A stretch of 64,000 bases of DNA from Fontibacillus panacisegetis (lineage in GTDB: Bacteria > Bacillota > Bacilli > Paenibacillales > Paenibacillaceae). Position 1 is the stretch's first letter. Each line of letters begins with the position of its first letter. A program made the position numbers and the translations under genes. Shown here piece by piece: positions 9,202 to 18,731 of this stretch. Below the pieces are notes generated by a model. It searched no databases and was not told the origin of the DNA. It worked only from the letters and a program-made list of their open reading frames with translations. The stretch lies in NCBI RefSeq assembly GCF_900102215.1, contig NZ_FNBG01000021.1:32899-96898 (forward strand). The letters run 5' to 3'.

Positions 9202-9954
9202 ATGCTTCATCAATTTTCACGGACAGAGCTCGCTATCGGAGCTGAAGGCCTTGCTGTAATGAAAAATAGTACTGTGGCGGTACTTGGAATTGGCGGTGTA
9301 GGTGCGATGGCAGTCGAAGGACTGGCCCGTACTGGAATCGGTCGGATTATCCTTATTGATAAGGATGTTGTCGATATCACGAATGTGAATCGTCAAATTC
9401 ATGCCTTGACTACAACAGTCGGACAAAAGAAAGCAGATTTGATGAGCGAGCGGGTTAAGCTGATCAATCCGGATTGTGAAACGATCGCTTTAAATATGTT
9501 CTATACGGAAGAAACGTATGAAGAGTTGTTTAAATATGATATCGATTATGTGCTCGATGCTTCTGATACGATTATTTATAAAATTCATTTGATCAAAGAA
9601 TGCCGTAAACGGAATATTCCTATGATCTCTAGTATGGGTGCAGCAAACAAAATGGACCCTACTAAGTTCCAGATTGCGGATATTTCCAAAACACATATGG
9701 ACCCGATGGCGCGCGTGATTCGCACGAAGCTGCGCGAGGACGGGATCAAAAAAGGAGTAAAGGTCGTGTTCTCCACCGAGCAGCCCGTGAAACCGCGTGC
9801 GGATGTTACGGAGAAAATCGCACCTGAAGGAGCGAAAATTCGCAAAGCTAAGCAGCCGCCAGCGAGTAACTCTTTTGTTCCGCCAGTAGTAGGTCTCATT
9901 ATGGTTAGTGCTGCTGTTCGTGATTTGTTGCAAGCGGGCGGGGTTCAGGTATGA
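9202..9954 (+). CDS. tcdA: tRNA threonylcarbamoyladenosine dehydratase (TcdA/YrvM)
   Basis: A 250-residue ThiF/MoeB/E1-like ATP-dependent enzyme that cyclises t6A to ct6A at tRNA position 37. The nucleotide-binding GIGGVGAMAVEGLART motif is at about residues 30-45. IDKDVVDITNVNRQ and LDASDTI are the other hallmark blocks. It lacks the Cys-X-X-Cys zinc pairs of ThiF proper. AGGAGG precedes ATG 9202. Because only 17 nt separate it from the alpha-glucosidase stop with no terminator, it probably rides on the maltodextrin transcript. Confidence 0.9.
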   Translation: MLHQFSRTELAIGAEGLAVMKNSTVAVLGIGGVGAMAVEGLARTGIGRIILIDKDVVDITNVNRQIHALTTTVGQKKADLMSERVKLINPDCETIALNMFYTEETYEELFKYDIDYVLDASDTIIYKIHLIKECRKRNIPMISSMGAANKMDPTKFQIADISKTHMDPMARVIRTKLREDGIKKGVKVVFSTEQPVKPRADVTEKIAPEGAKIRKAKQPPASNSFVPPVVGLIMVSAAVRDLLQAGGVQV

Positions 9955-10031
9955 ATTCAGTTTTGATTCAGCTAAATCTGGTGCTTTATGCGCCTGAAGA
10001 AATAGTGGGAAAAATCCATTGCAGCATCCAG

Positions 10032-10054
10032 CCTCGTCCTCGACGAGGTTTTTT
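10032..10054 (+). terminator. Rho-independent terminator after tcdA
   Basis: CCTCGTC (10032-10038) pairs with GACGAGG (10042-10048) across a CTC loop and is followed by six T. It ends the maltodextrin/tcdA transcription unit. Confidence 0.85.
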
Positions 10055-10163
10055 ATTCGCTTTTTTAATCCCGCAGTGATATAATAAAGCTCCTTTTGAC
10101 TTCGACGACTTTAGGCAGTTAAGCTGAGGAACGAACGGAATTTGATCTTAGGAGGTAACTGAA

Positions 10164-12293
10164 GTGGAACAATTTCAAAGTGCCTATCAAGAGGAAAAGG
10201 AGCGGCTGGACCGCACCTTAGAGACTATTGACAGGAAGCTAGAGCAATTAAGAAGCATCCCCGTCTACACGGGACATGATTTTACGGAGCAGCTGCTCGA
10301 AGAAAATCGTGAAATGCAGAGACAGCAGCTTGAGCAGTCGCATCGTGAGCCTTATTTTGGCAGACTGGATTTTGAAGAGCAAGGCAAGTCGATGTCCCCG
10401 TTGTACATTGGGAAAGTCGGCGTAAGCGGTGATGATGTTCGTGAGCCGATTGTAATCGATTGGCGGGCTCCTGTAGCCAGTCTATTTTATTCTTTTACAG
10501 GTGGAGATCATGCGGAGTATGAAGCGCCAGAGGGTCTGATCGAAGGTTTGGTGTATCTGAAAAGAAACATAGTAATCCGTAAAGGAATACTGGAGCGGGT
10601 TGTGGATACGTTTAACAAGGATAGTGACGGACCTGCAGTTTCAGACGAGTTCCTCGTATACAGACTGGGAGAGAATAAGGACAACCGTCTGCGAGATATC
10701 GTCTCAACGATTCAGGCGGAACAGGATAAGATCATCCGGGCCGCGAAAAATACAGCACTCATCATTCAAGGCGTAGCAGGTAGTGGTAAAACAACAGTGG
10801 CACTGCACAGACTCGCCTTTTTGCTGTATCAGTATAAGGAGCAGATCAAGGCAGAACGCATGGTCATTTTTGCACCGAACCTCATGTTTATCGATTATAT
10901 TTCAGAGGTGCTGCCTGAATTGGGCGTTGGTGATATCATGCAGAGCACCTTCAGCCATTGGGCTCTTCAGATCCTTGGAATTCATAATGATGGGCTCTTG
11001 GTTAGTGATACGGATTCTCTAGTACGTTGGTTTGATAGCAGTGAGAAGGGAAACGAGGCTTTAGAGGATTCACTTCTACCGGGAAGATATAAAGGTTCAC
11101 TTGAGTTTAAGTCGGTGCTGGACGAATATTTAGAACATATAGCGCCTAATATTGTTCCGGTGATCGATTTCGAGCCATGGGAAGGGAAAAGGCTTCCTTA
11201 CAAAATGATTGAGCAATGGTTCGAGGATGAATATCGCCACTACAAGGTAGCAGAGCGTAAGGAGCGGGTTCTAGCCCGTATCCATCGCTGGATTGAAATG
11301 GAGCTTAAGAAATCTCCGTCTGCTGCCGTGATGAAGGAGCGTAAGAAAAAAGCACAGCAGCGGGAAAAGGCGTATGCCAAAAAGTGGCCGGAGCTAGAAG
11401 CGTTGGCTCTGTATCGGAGCTTATTTATACCCTCCAAAGCGGAGTCCCAAGAGATTCAAGCAATTACCGACAAAATACCAAAAGGAATCTTCAAAGAAAC
11501 ACAAGCCTACCTGAAAAAAGGAATGCTGCATGAAGAGGACATGGCTGCACTGCTATATATATATTCTGGTATTCAGGAGATTAACGGGAATCTGACTTTT
11601 GACCACGTCGTTATCGACGAAGCGCAGGATTTTAGTCCGTTTCAGGTGGCGGTATTGGATCGATTTGTAAGAGGACATTCCTTTACGATACTTGGTGATT
11701 TGTCGCAAGGCATCCATTACTACAAAGGGGTTCGCAAATGGGAGGAGATGCAGACTCTTTTTGATCCTGAAGAGACAGCTTATTTTGCATTGACTCGAAG
11801 CTATCGCTCAACGATGGAGATTATCGATTTTGCCAACGAAATATTAAAGCGTGGTGTGGGCAGTGAATTGCTTGCGGTTCCGGTATTCCGTAGCGGCGAC
11901 CCTGTTCGTCTTGAACCAGCCTATGGGAACGATAGATTGCGGATTATTTCGGCTACATTGGAACAAGCAAGTTCGCATGACTATCGCACAGTTGCGTTGT
12001 TAACCCGAACGCTGCATGAAGCTGAGTTGCTGCATACTTACTTACTTGAAAAATCGGTCGAAGCCCATTTAATCAACGGTGACAAAACGCAATATGAAGG
12101 CGGTATTTCTGTACTGCCTGTGTATTTGTCTAAAGGATTAGAGTTCGACGCGGTTATAGTAACTGATGTAGACCAAGACCACTATGGACCAAGTGATGCA
12201 AAGCTTCTCTATGTGGGATGTACACGGGCGCTGCATGAATTGTGGCTTTTGCATGGAGAAAAGCTGCCGGATTATGTTGTGGCAACAAGTTAG
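10164..12293 (+). CDS. helD: HelD-like RNA polymerase-recycling / UvrD-fold ATPase
   Basis: A 709-residue superfamily 1 helicase-like protein. The N-terminal ~70 residues are a charged coiled-coil arm, as in HelD, which reaches into RNA polymerase. Walker A GVAGSGKTTVALHR is near residue 205-218, Walker B is VIDEAQDFSPFQ, and a C-terminal motif VTDVDQDHYGP..LYVGCTRA is present. Start is GTG 10164 after an excellent AGGAGGT at 7 nt. It lies between tcdA and rarA, which are neighbours in Bacillus, so it may be an insertion in this order. A true DNA helicase role is less likely given the HelD-type N-terminal arm. Confidence 0.82.
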   Translation: MEQFQSAYQEEKERLDRTLETIDRKLEQLRSIPVYTGHDFTEQLLEENREMQRQQLEQSHREPYFGRLDFEEQGKSMSPLYIGKVGVSGDDVREPIVIDWRAPVASLFYSFTGGDHAEYEAPEGLIEGLVYLKRNIVIRKGILERVVDTFNKDSDGPAVSDEFLVYRLGENKDNRLRDIVSTIQAEQDKIIRAAKNTALIIQGVAGSGKTTVALHRLAFLLYQYKEQIKAERMVIFAPNLMFIDYISEVLPELGVGDIMQSTFSHWALQILGIHNDGLLVSDTDSLVRWFDSSEKGNEALEDSLLPGRYKGSLEFKSVLDEYLEHIAPNIVPVIDFEPWEGKRLPYKMIEQWFEDEYRHYKVAERKERVLARIHRWIEMELKKSPSAAVMKERKKKAQQREKAYAKKWPELEALALYRSLFIPSKAESQEIQAITDKIPKGIFKETQAYLKKGMLHEEDMAALLYIYSGIQEINGNLTFDHVVIDEAQDFSPFQVAVLDRFVRGHSFTILGDLSQGIHYYKGVRKWEEMQTLFDPEETAYFALTRSYRSTMEIIDFANEILKRGVGSELLAVPVFRSGDPVRLEPAYGNDRLRIISATLEQASSHDYRTVALLTRTLHEAELLHTYLLEKSVEAHLINGDKTQYEGGISVLPVYLSKGLEFDAVIVTDVDQDHYGPSDAKLLYVGCTRALHELWLLHGEKLPDYVVATS

Positions 12294-12308
12294 CCTATAT
12301 AAAACTAA

Positions 12309-12345
12309 AACAACCGCCTTATGCACTCATAGGCGGTTGTTTCTA
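12309..12345. terminator. Bidirectional terminator between helD and the convergent small gene
   Basis: AACAACCGCCT (12309-12319) pairs with AGGCGGTTGTT (12331-12341), with ATG/CAT extending the stem toward the loop. A-rich and T-rich flanks on the two sides allow use from both directions. Confidence 0.75.
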
Positions 12346-12376
12346 TTTTAACAGTGTTCCATTATTTATCATCGAA

Positions 12377-12679
12377 TTATTCACTAGCTGTGGCGGCGGC
12401 CTCGCGATAGGACGCTCTCATTTTGCTGAGGATTTTGCGGATACTCTCATCAGACAGATAATAGGTTTTTGCCAAATCACTGATGGAATGGCCTTTATGG
12501 TGCATATAGTATATTTCCTGATTTCTTTTGGCGATTGATGTGCGGGTTCCGCTCAATTCTCCCCATAATGCTCTGGATTTTTCCGATTTGGGGATGTAGA
12601 GCAGTTCGCCTTGTATATAGCGCTGAAGCTCCTTCAGCAGCCTAGGGGGAAGCACATCCTTCCCATTTTTGTAGTTCAC
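12377..12679 (-). CDS. Small CD3324/Mor-type putative DNA-binding protein
   Basis: About 100 residues, starting VNYKNGKDVLPPRLLKEL. It resembles the CD3324 family of Firmicutes, whose C-terminal half (GHSISDLAKTYYLSDESIRKIL) is a helix-turn-helix like that of Mor-type activators. GTG at 12679 is preferred over ATG at 12685: the AAGGAGG at 12689-12695 is 9 nt from the GTG but only about 2-3 nt from the ATG. The gene is convergent with helD. Its target and signal are unknown. Family name is from memory of similar Paenibacillus proteins. Confidence 0.75.
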   Translation of the reverse strand: MNYKNGKDVLPPRLLKELQRYIQGELLYIPKSEKSRALWGELSGTRTSIAKRNQEIYYMHHKGHSISDLAKTYYLSDESIRKILSKMRASYREAAATASE

Positions 12680-12685
12680 GAGCAT

Positions 12686-12991
12686 GGTCCTCCTTATTTC
12701 TTGGTTCAGTGATCAATAAGGTATTGAAATAAGTCCACATGTCGTAAATCCCCCTTTCGGCATAGAAATTTTTGTTGGATAATTTAATGATATCGGATCT
12801 ATATTAACATATTTTAACATGCAATCCTACAAAAAAATTCAAGATAGCAATAAATAAGAGGGGCCTTGCGGCCCCCCTGTCTAGGGCTTCCGCGTTAAGC
12901 GAAAGCCACCTCGCTCGCTGTAAACACTTTGATCAGCCCCCTTTTCCAGCTATTTGTCGGCCCGACATCTATATTAACTCATATATGACTC
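12686..12991. other. Non-coding gap with GC-rich structured block upstream of rarA
   Basis: No gene is seen here. From 12857 to about 12966 the sequence is unusually GC-rich and structured for this genome. It holds GGGGCC-TTGC-GGCCCC (12860-12875), GGCTTCCGC paired with GCGAAAGCC (12885-12907, one wobble) and the palindrome TGTCGG-x-CCGACA (12955-12967). On the minus strand the first hairpin has a GCAA tetraloop followed by CTCTTATTTATT, which could be a terminator. A small RNA is possible, but I could not fold it into a 6S or SRP shape, and no function is assigned. Confidence 0.4.
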
Positions 12992-13020
12992 TTGATCGGT
13001 AGCGAAAGAACGATTATAAG
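12992..13020 (+). promoter_or_regulatory. Sigma-A promoter of rarA
   Basis: TTGATC (12992-12997), a 17-bp spacer, then TATAAG (13015-13020), about 78 bp before the rarA start. Confidence 0.6.
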
Positions 13021-13097
13021 TGTTTTTTACTATGGCTGTGTTAAAATAGAGGTTGCGAGTAAGTTGATAATGATGATGTAATCAAGGAAGTGAAGGT

Positions 13098-14411
13098 ATG
13101 GATTTATTTTCAGTTCGTCAAGATAATGACCCAACCGGAAGACTGCTAGCGGATCGTATGCGGCCGACCTCGTTGGATGAATATATTGGTCAGGAACATA
13201 TCATTGGTCCAGGGAAGTTGCTGCGCCGTGCGATTGAAGCGGATCAGGTGTCTTCGATTTTGCTGTATGGTCCTCCAGGCTGCGGAAAGACGACACTTGC
13301 CCATATTATATCCAAGCATACTCAGGCCGAATTTGTTCGACTTAATGCGGTAGATGCATCGGTAAAGGATGTTCGTGAAGTTATTGAGAAAGCGCATAAT
13401 GACAAATCCTTTTATGGGACAAAAACGATTCTGTTTTTGGACGAGGTGCATCGATTCAACAGCTCCCGGCAGGATGCGCTGCTCCCGGCTGTTGAAAAAG
13501 GAACGATTATTTTTATCGGGGCGACGACAGAGAACCCGTTTCATTATGTGAACGGAGCCTTGCTCAGTCGCTCGACCTTGTTCCAACTAGAGCCACTTAA
13601 CAAGGAGCACTCCAAGATCGCGATGAAGCGAGCGCTGGAGGATTCCGAGAACGGGCTAGGCTTCATGAAGCTTAACGTTGACGAAGAGGCACTTGAGCAT
13701 ATTGCAGTAATGGCGAACGGAGATATTCGGCGTGCGCTGAATGCACTTGAGCTTGCAGCTATGACAACACCGGCCGAGAGTGATGGAACCGTCCATATTA
13801 CGCTGGAGGTAGCAGAAGAATCGATTCGTCGTCCTTTGGTTAAAGCGGATGAATCTACACAATATGATGTTCTTTCGGCTTTTCATAAAAGCATCCGCGG
13901 CTCAAGCGATGCTGCCTTGTTCTGGTTCCTGTACGCGGTGGAGAAATTAGGTATGGACCCGATGACATTTATTCGTCGTTTGATCGCAGCAAGCAGCGAG
14001 GATATCGGATTAGCCAATCCTCAAGCCATGGTACAGGCGATTGCCGCGCTGGATGCTTATCGCAATAACGGTTGGCCGGAGGCAAGGCTGAACATTGTAC
14101 AGGCTATTTTGTTTGCAGTGGAGAGCCCCAAATCCAATGGAGTCGTTACAGCGATTTCGAACGCGATGTCAGCGATTGACGAGGTGAAATCAGCCGAAGT
14201 TCCTTTGCATTTACGGGATACCCACTACAGGGGAGCTGCTAAGCTTGGACATGAGGGCTACAAATATCCGCATAACTACCCGGGGCACTATGTGAAGCAG
14301 GAGTATTTACCGAGTAGCTTGTCCGGAAGAACATTTTATGAAGCGACTGAGCAAGGGAATGAGAGTAAAATCCGTCATAATCAGGAGCTGCGGCGCAGAA
14401 ATAGAGAGTAA
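13098..14411 (+). CDS. rarA: Replication-associated recombination protein A (RarA/MgsA)
   Basis: A 437-residue AAA+ ATPase of the clamp-loader clade that acts at stalled replication forks. Walker A is LLYGPPGCGKTT near residue 53-64, Walker B is ILFLDEVHRF, sensor 1 is GATTEN, and the C-terminal tetramerisation part (HKSIRGSSDAALFWFLYAVEKLG onward) is complete. The start MDLFSVRQDN is typical, with GGAAGTGAAGG upstream of ATG 13098. It keeps the classic neighbourhood rarA / cymR / iscS, with mnmA inverted between them. Confidence 0.94.
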   Translation: MDLFSVRQDNDPTGRLLADRMRPTSLDEYIGQEHIIGPGKLLRRAIEADQVSSILLYGPPGCGKTTLAHIISKHTQAEFVRLNAVDASVKDVREVIEKAHNDKSFYGTKTILFLDEVHRFNSSRQDALLPAVEKGTIIFIGATTENPFHYVNGALLSRSTLFQLEPLNKEHSKIAMKRALEDSENGLGFMKLNVDEEALEHIAVMANGDIRRALNALELAAMTTPAESDGTVHITLEVAEESIRRPLVKADESTQYDVLSAFHKSIRGSSDAALFWFLYAVEKLGMDPMTFIRRLIAASSEDIGLANPQAMVQAIAALDAYRNNGWPEARLNIVQAILFAVESPKSNGVVTAISNAMSAIDEVKSAEVPLHLRDTHYRGAAKLGHEGYKYPHNYPGHYVKQEYLPSSLSGRTFYEATEQGNESKIRHNQELRRRNRE

Positions 14412-14525
14412 TGTATAAGGTGATTGAGTAATACATGCTGGCGTTGCATCAAACGGATGCATGAGCGTCAAAAGTGACGTAGAAATGGTGAGTGGAGCGG
14501 CAAACAGGCGATGGCGAGTGAGGCG

Positions 14526-14569
14526 AAAAAAGTTCCGAGACCCATTTCATAGGCCTCGGAACTTTTTTT
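14526..14569. terminator. Bidirectional terminator between rarA and mnmA
   Basis: AAAAAAGTTCCGAG (14526-14539) pairs with CTCGGAACTTTTTT (14555-14568). The A/T-run flanks serve both converging genes. Confidence 0.85.
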
Positions 14570-14580
14570 ACTTTACATCT

Positions 14581-15807
<1,227 letters not shown>

Positions 15808-15954
15808 TTATTGCGCGATTTGTTTTCCAAACAGACATATGATATGTTACGATAAACAGAGATTAATTATAGGAATAGAAAGATATCCTGTTATTAATTG
15901 ATCAAGGTTCAATTATATAAAGATTATTCGAAAATTGAAAGAGGTTGATTTTTT

Positions 15955-16374
15955 ATGAAAATTTCCACTAAAGGACGTTATGGGCTAACGATTATGATGG
16001 AATTGGCCTCGAAATTCGGCGAAGGGCCAACCTCACTTAAGAGCATTGCCGAGAAAAATCAATTATCTGAACATTATTTGGAACAATTAATAGCTCCACT
16101 TCGTAATGCTGGTCTTGTTAAAAGTATCCGTGGTGCTTACGGCGGTTACATTCTATCCCGTGAAGCGAGCGAGATTACGGCGGGAGATATTATTCGTGTG
16201 CTCGAGGGCCCGATTTCACCTGTTGATTTTACAGAAGAGGATGATCCGGCAAAACGTGACCTGTGGCTCCGCATTCGGGATGGCATTGCGGAAGTATTGG
16301 ATTCCACAACACTTGAGAATCTGATTTCATTTGAAGAGCATGGAGCTAAAGAAAACTATATGTTCTACATCTAG
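15955..16374 (+). CDS. cymR: Rrf2-family regulator, CymR-like
   Basis: A 139-residue Rrf2 winged-helix repressor. The HTH lies at residues 20-65 (SLKSIAEKNQLSEHYLEQLIAPLRNAGLV) and is followed by the wing KSIRGAYGGY. It contains no cysteine at all, so it cannot bind an Fe-S cluster like IscR or NsrR. This favours CymR, the master repressor of cysteine metabolism that works with CysK. The location upstream of iscS agrees. GAAAGAGG precedes ATG 15955. Even the single Cys that I recall for B. subtilis CymR is missing here. Confidence 0.82.
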   Translation: MKISTKGRYGLTIMMELASKFGEGPTSLKSIAEKNQLSEHYLEQLIAPLRNAGLVKSIRGAYGGYILSREASEITAGDIIRVLEGPISPVDFTEEDDPAKRDLWLRIRDGIAEVLDSTTLENLISFEEHGAKENYMFYI

Positions 16375-16434
16375 CATTGTAGCTCGAAAGCTTGAGAGTG
16401 AACAATAATGAAGAAGATAAAGAATGACTAACAT

Positions 16435-16487
16435 AAAAAGGAAGTGACCCTCTCCAGTACGATTGAATGAGTGGTTGCTTCTTTTTT
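16435..16487 (+). terminator. Terminator between cymR and iscS
   Basis: AAAAAGGAAGTGACC (16435-16449) pairs with GGTTGCTTCTTTTTT (16473-16487), using G-T wobbles, over a 23-nt loop. It ends in a T run. iscS may therefore have its own promoter in 16488-16590. Confidence 0.6.
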
Positions 16488-16598
16488 AATGAGGCGAACA
16501 AAGGAAAATTTCGGTTGTTATCATAGTAGTTTTTTTGTGCAAAATAATATAAAATATAGTTCGTTTTAAATGTACCTTCAAAATATAAGGTGGTTTCT

Positions 16599-17750
16599 AT
16601 GAAACATATATATTTGGATCACGCTGCTTCGACTCCAATACATCCTGAAGTAGCTGAAGTGATGATGTCAGTTATGCGCGAGCAATATGGTAATGCCTCA
16701 AGTATACATTCTTATGGTCGTGCTGCAAAAAAATTGGTGAATGGAGCTCGTGACAGGATTGCCAAAGTATTGGGCTGCCGCTCTGATGAATTGGTGTTTA
16801 CAAGCGGTGGGACCGAAAGCGATAATCTGGCTATTTTCGGAACAGTTGCAGCTCGATCCCAACGTGGTAGACATATCATTACTACATCTATAGAGCATCA
16901 TGCTGTGCTTCATACTTGCGAGAAGCTGGAAAAGGATGGATTTGAGGTTACTTATTTGCCCGTAGACCGTTATGGTAGAATACACTCTGAATCCGTGCTG
17001 GAGGCCATTCGTCCTGACACAATTCTAGTTAGCGTGATGTACGGAAATAATGAAGTTGGCACAATTCAGCCTATAGAAGAGATCGGCAAAATTACTTCCG
17101 AACGAGATATCGTGTTCCATGTTGATGCAGTACAGGCATTAGGAACCGTGCCGATCCATTGCAACGAGCTGCCGGTGGATTTAATGAGCTTTTCTTCGCA
17201 CAAAATTAACGGGCCTCAAGGTGTAGGTGCACTTTATGTGCGACACGAGCTTATGATTGAGCCACAACTTCATGGAGGTTTACAGGAGCGCAAACGCCGT
17301 GCCGGAACGGAAAATATGGCGGGAATCGCCGGATTTGCCAAGGCGTTGGAACTCGTAAACACAGGATTAGCTGAGGTGGTTCAGCACGATGAGATGCTGC
17401 GCAGCACTTTACTGAACTCTCTTGAACAGCGCATCGGAAGTGATAGATATCAAATCAATGGCTCACAGTCGGAACGTCTTCCGCACATTTTGAATATCAG
17501 CTTCCCAGAATGCGATGCAGAGACGATGCTCATGAATTTGGATATGGAAGGCATCGCAGTTTCCAGTGGATCAGCTTGTACCTCCGGTTCTTTGGAGCCT
17601 TCACATGTGCTGGAAGCAATGAACCTGCCTAAAAATCTTTTGAGTTCTGCGATTCGATTTAGTTTTGGATTGGGTAATACTAATGAAGAGATGAAACTTA
17701 CCGCTGAAAAAGTTGAAACCATTTTGGAGCGTCTACGTAGTAGAAAATAA
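16599..17750 (+). CDS. iscS: Cysteine desulfurase (IscS/YrvO type)
   Basis: 383 residues, aminotransferase class V fold. The PLP lysine is Lys202 in SFSSHKINGPQG, and the catalytic loop Cys327 is in SSGSACTSGS. HVDAVQALG and GTEN are further family blocks. It removes sulfur from cysteine and in this context probably feeds MnmA for tRNA thiolation. ATG 16599 (AAGGTGG at 16586-16592) is chosen over GTG 16590. A short loop of NifS/IscS type rather than SufS type is present. Confidence 0.92.
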   Translation: MKHIYLDHAASTPIHPEVAEVMMSVMREQYGNASSIHSYGRAAKKLVNGARDRIAKVLGCRSDELVFTSGGTESDNLAIFGTVAARSQRGRHIITTSIEHHAVLHTCEKLEKDGFEVTYLPVDRYGRIHSESVLEAIRPDTILVSVMYGNNEVGTIQPIEEIGKITSERDIVFHVDAVQALGTVPIHCNELPVDLMSFSSHKINGPQGVGALYVRHELMIEPQLHGGLQERKRRAGTENMAGIAGFAKALELVNTGLAEVVQHDEMLRSTLLNSLEQRIGSDRYQINGSQSERLPHILNISFPECDAETMLMNLDMEGIAVSSGSACTSGSLEPSHVLEAMNLPKNLLSSAIRFSFGLGNTNEEMKLTAEKVETILERLRSRK

Positions 17751-17838
17751 TGGGCTTCGATTTTAACTTTTTACGGAGGGAGGGTGCTGCGTTTTTTGTC
17801 AGCGTATGAATTTGCCCACCGAGGAGGGACCTGTACTT

Positions 17839-18336
17839 TTGAAGCTTCAGGAGATGATAGGTTTAGCTGTATTTGATCTGTCTAATGGGAAACAGGTTGG
17901 TAAAGTCCTCGATATTCTGCTGAATGAAGATTGGTCGATCTCAGGTATTCAATTGGAAGGCAAGAAGCTGTTCTCCTCCAATATTAAGGCGGTTCTATGG
18001 GAAGATGTCATAGCCTATGGTGAAGATGCCGTGATGATTCGAAGTCAACAGGCAATCCGGAAATGGAAAGCCGAGAATATACAATTAACTTATTTGGACG
18101 GTAGCAGTAAATTGAAAGAACTCCCTGTCCTTACCAGAGACGGGGTAACTATAGGATTCGTATCGGATGTTTACTTTGACCAAGAAAAGGGAAATACAAT
18201 TACTGGGATTGAAATTAGTGACGGGTTTATTTCCGATCTGATGGAAGGGCGAAAGGTGCTTCCCTATGTTCCGGAAATGACCGTGGGTGAGAATGTGATC
18301 ATGGTGCCACCGGGTAGCGAGCAGCGGCTGGAGTGA
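17839..18336 (+). CDS. PRC-barrel domain protein
   Basis: About 165 residues with two PRC-barrel-like halves: KLQEMIGLAVFDLSNGKQVG at the start, and LKELPVLTRDGVTIGFVSDV near residue 95. PRC barrels bind partner proteins or RNA; the specific role is unknown. TTG 17839 is favoured: GAGGAGGG (17821-17828) is 10 nt upstream and the product then begins as typical family members do. The ATG at 17806 has its nearest Shine-Dalgarno 20 nt away. It follows iscS by 88 bp. Confidence 0.75.
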   Translation: MKLQEMIGLAVFDLSNGKQVGKVLDILLNEDWSISGIQLEGKKLFSSNIKAVLWEDVIAYGEDAVMIRSQQAIRKWKAENIQLTYLDGSSKLKELPVLTRDGVTIGFVSDVYFDQEKGNTITGIEISDGFISDLMEGRKVLPYVPEMTVGENVIMVPPGSEQRLE

Positions 18337-18371
18337 GATCATGAATTTTGTTGACGGATAGGTGATAATGT

Positions 18372-18578
18372 ATGATGAAATGTCCAAACTGCAGTTCTAA
18401 AGATATCGGGAAAATCGGTTCCCACCAATTTTATTGCTGGGGCTGCTTTATCGAATTGACGGTAAACGGAGAAAAGATGTCGGTCTATCAAGTAGAAGAG
18501 GATGGAACGCTTAGCTCTCTGGATGATTTGTTTTTTGGAGAAGAAGTTCAGCAGGACTTTAACCAATTGCAATTGTAA
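18372..18578 (+). CDS. Small zinc-ribbon protein
   Basis: A 68-residue protein with two Cys pairs, CPNC at 4-7 and CWGC at 22-25, forming a one-zinc ribbon, followed by an acidic tail. AGGTGA lies 7 nt before ATG 18372. It follows the PRC-barrel gene by 35 bp and ends before a terminator, so the two are probably cotranscribed. Function is unknown. Confidence 0.75.
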   Translation: MMKCPNCSSKDIGKIGSHQFYCWGCFIELTVNGEKMSVYQVEEDGTLSSLDDLFFGEEVQQDFNQLQL

Positions 18579-18598
18579 TAACAGAAATATTCATAACG

Positions 18599-18632
18599 AG
18601 GCTCTTTCCTTTTGCGGGAGAGAGCCTTTTTC
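18599..18632 (+). terminator. Terminator after the zinc-ribbon gene
   Basis: GGCTCTTTCC (18600-18609) pairs with GGGAGAGAGCC (18616-18626), followed by a T run. Confidence 0.8.
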
Positions 18633-18731
18633 GTTGTCTTACAGTGATGGGTAACGATTATTTTTACGATTACAGGCATATACTTTGTTCATAGCTGGTC
18701 CGATTCCGATGTTCGGGAGGGATATTTGAAG

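Noticed and set aside
12840..13000. 6S or SRP RNA upstream of rarA
   Set aside because: Neither strand folds by eye into the long 6S rod with end pairing, nor into an SRP Alu/helix 8 form. Left as an unknown structured block.
13021..13047. Second promoter (TAAAAT at 13042-13047) for rarA
   Set aside because: No acceptable -35 hexamer at 16-18 bp; the TTGATC-N17-TATAAG pair just upstream is better.
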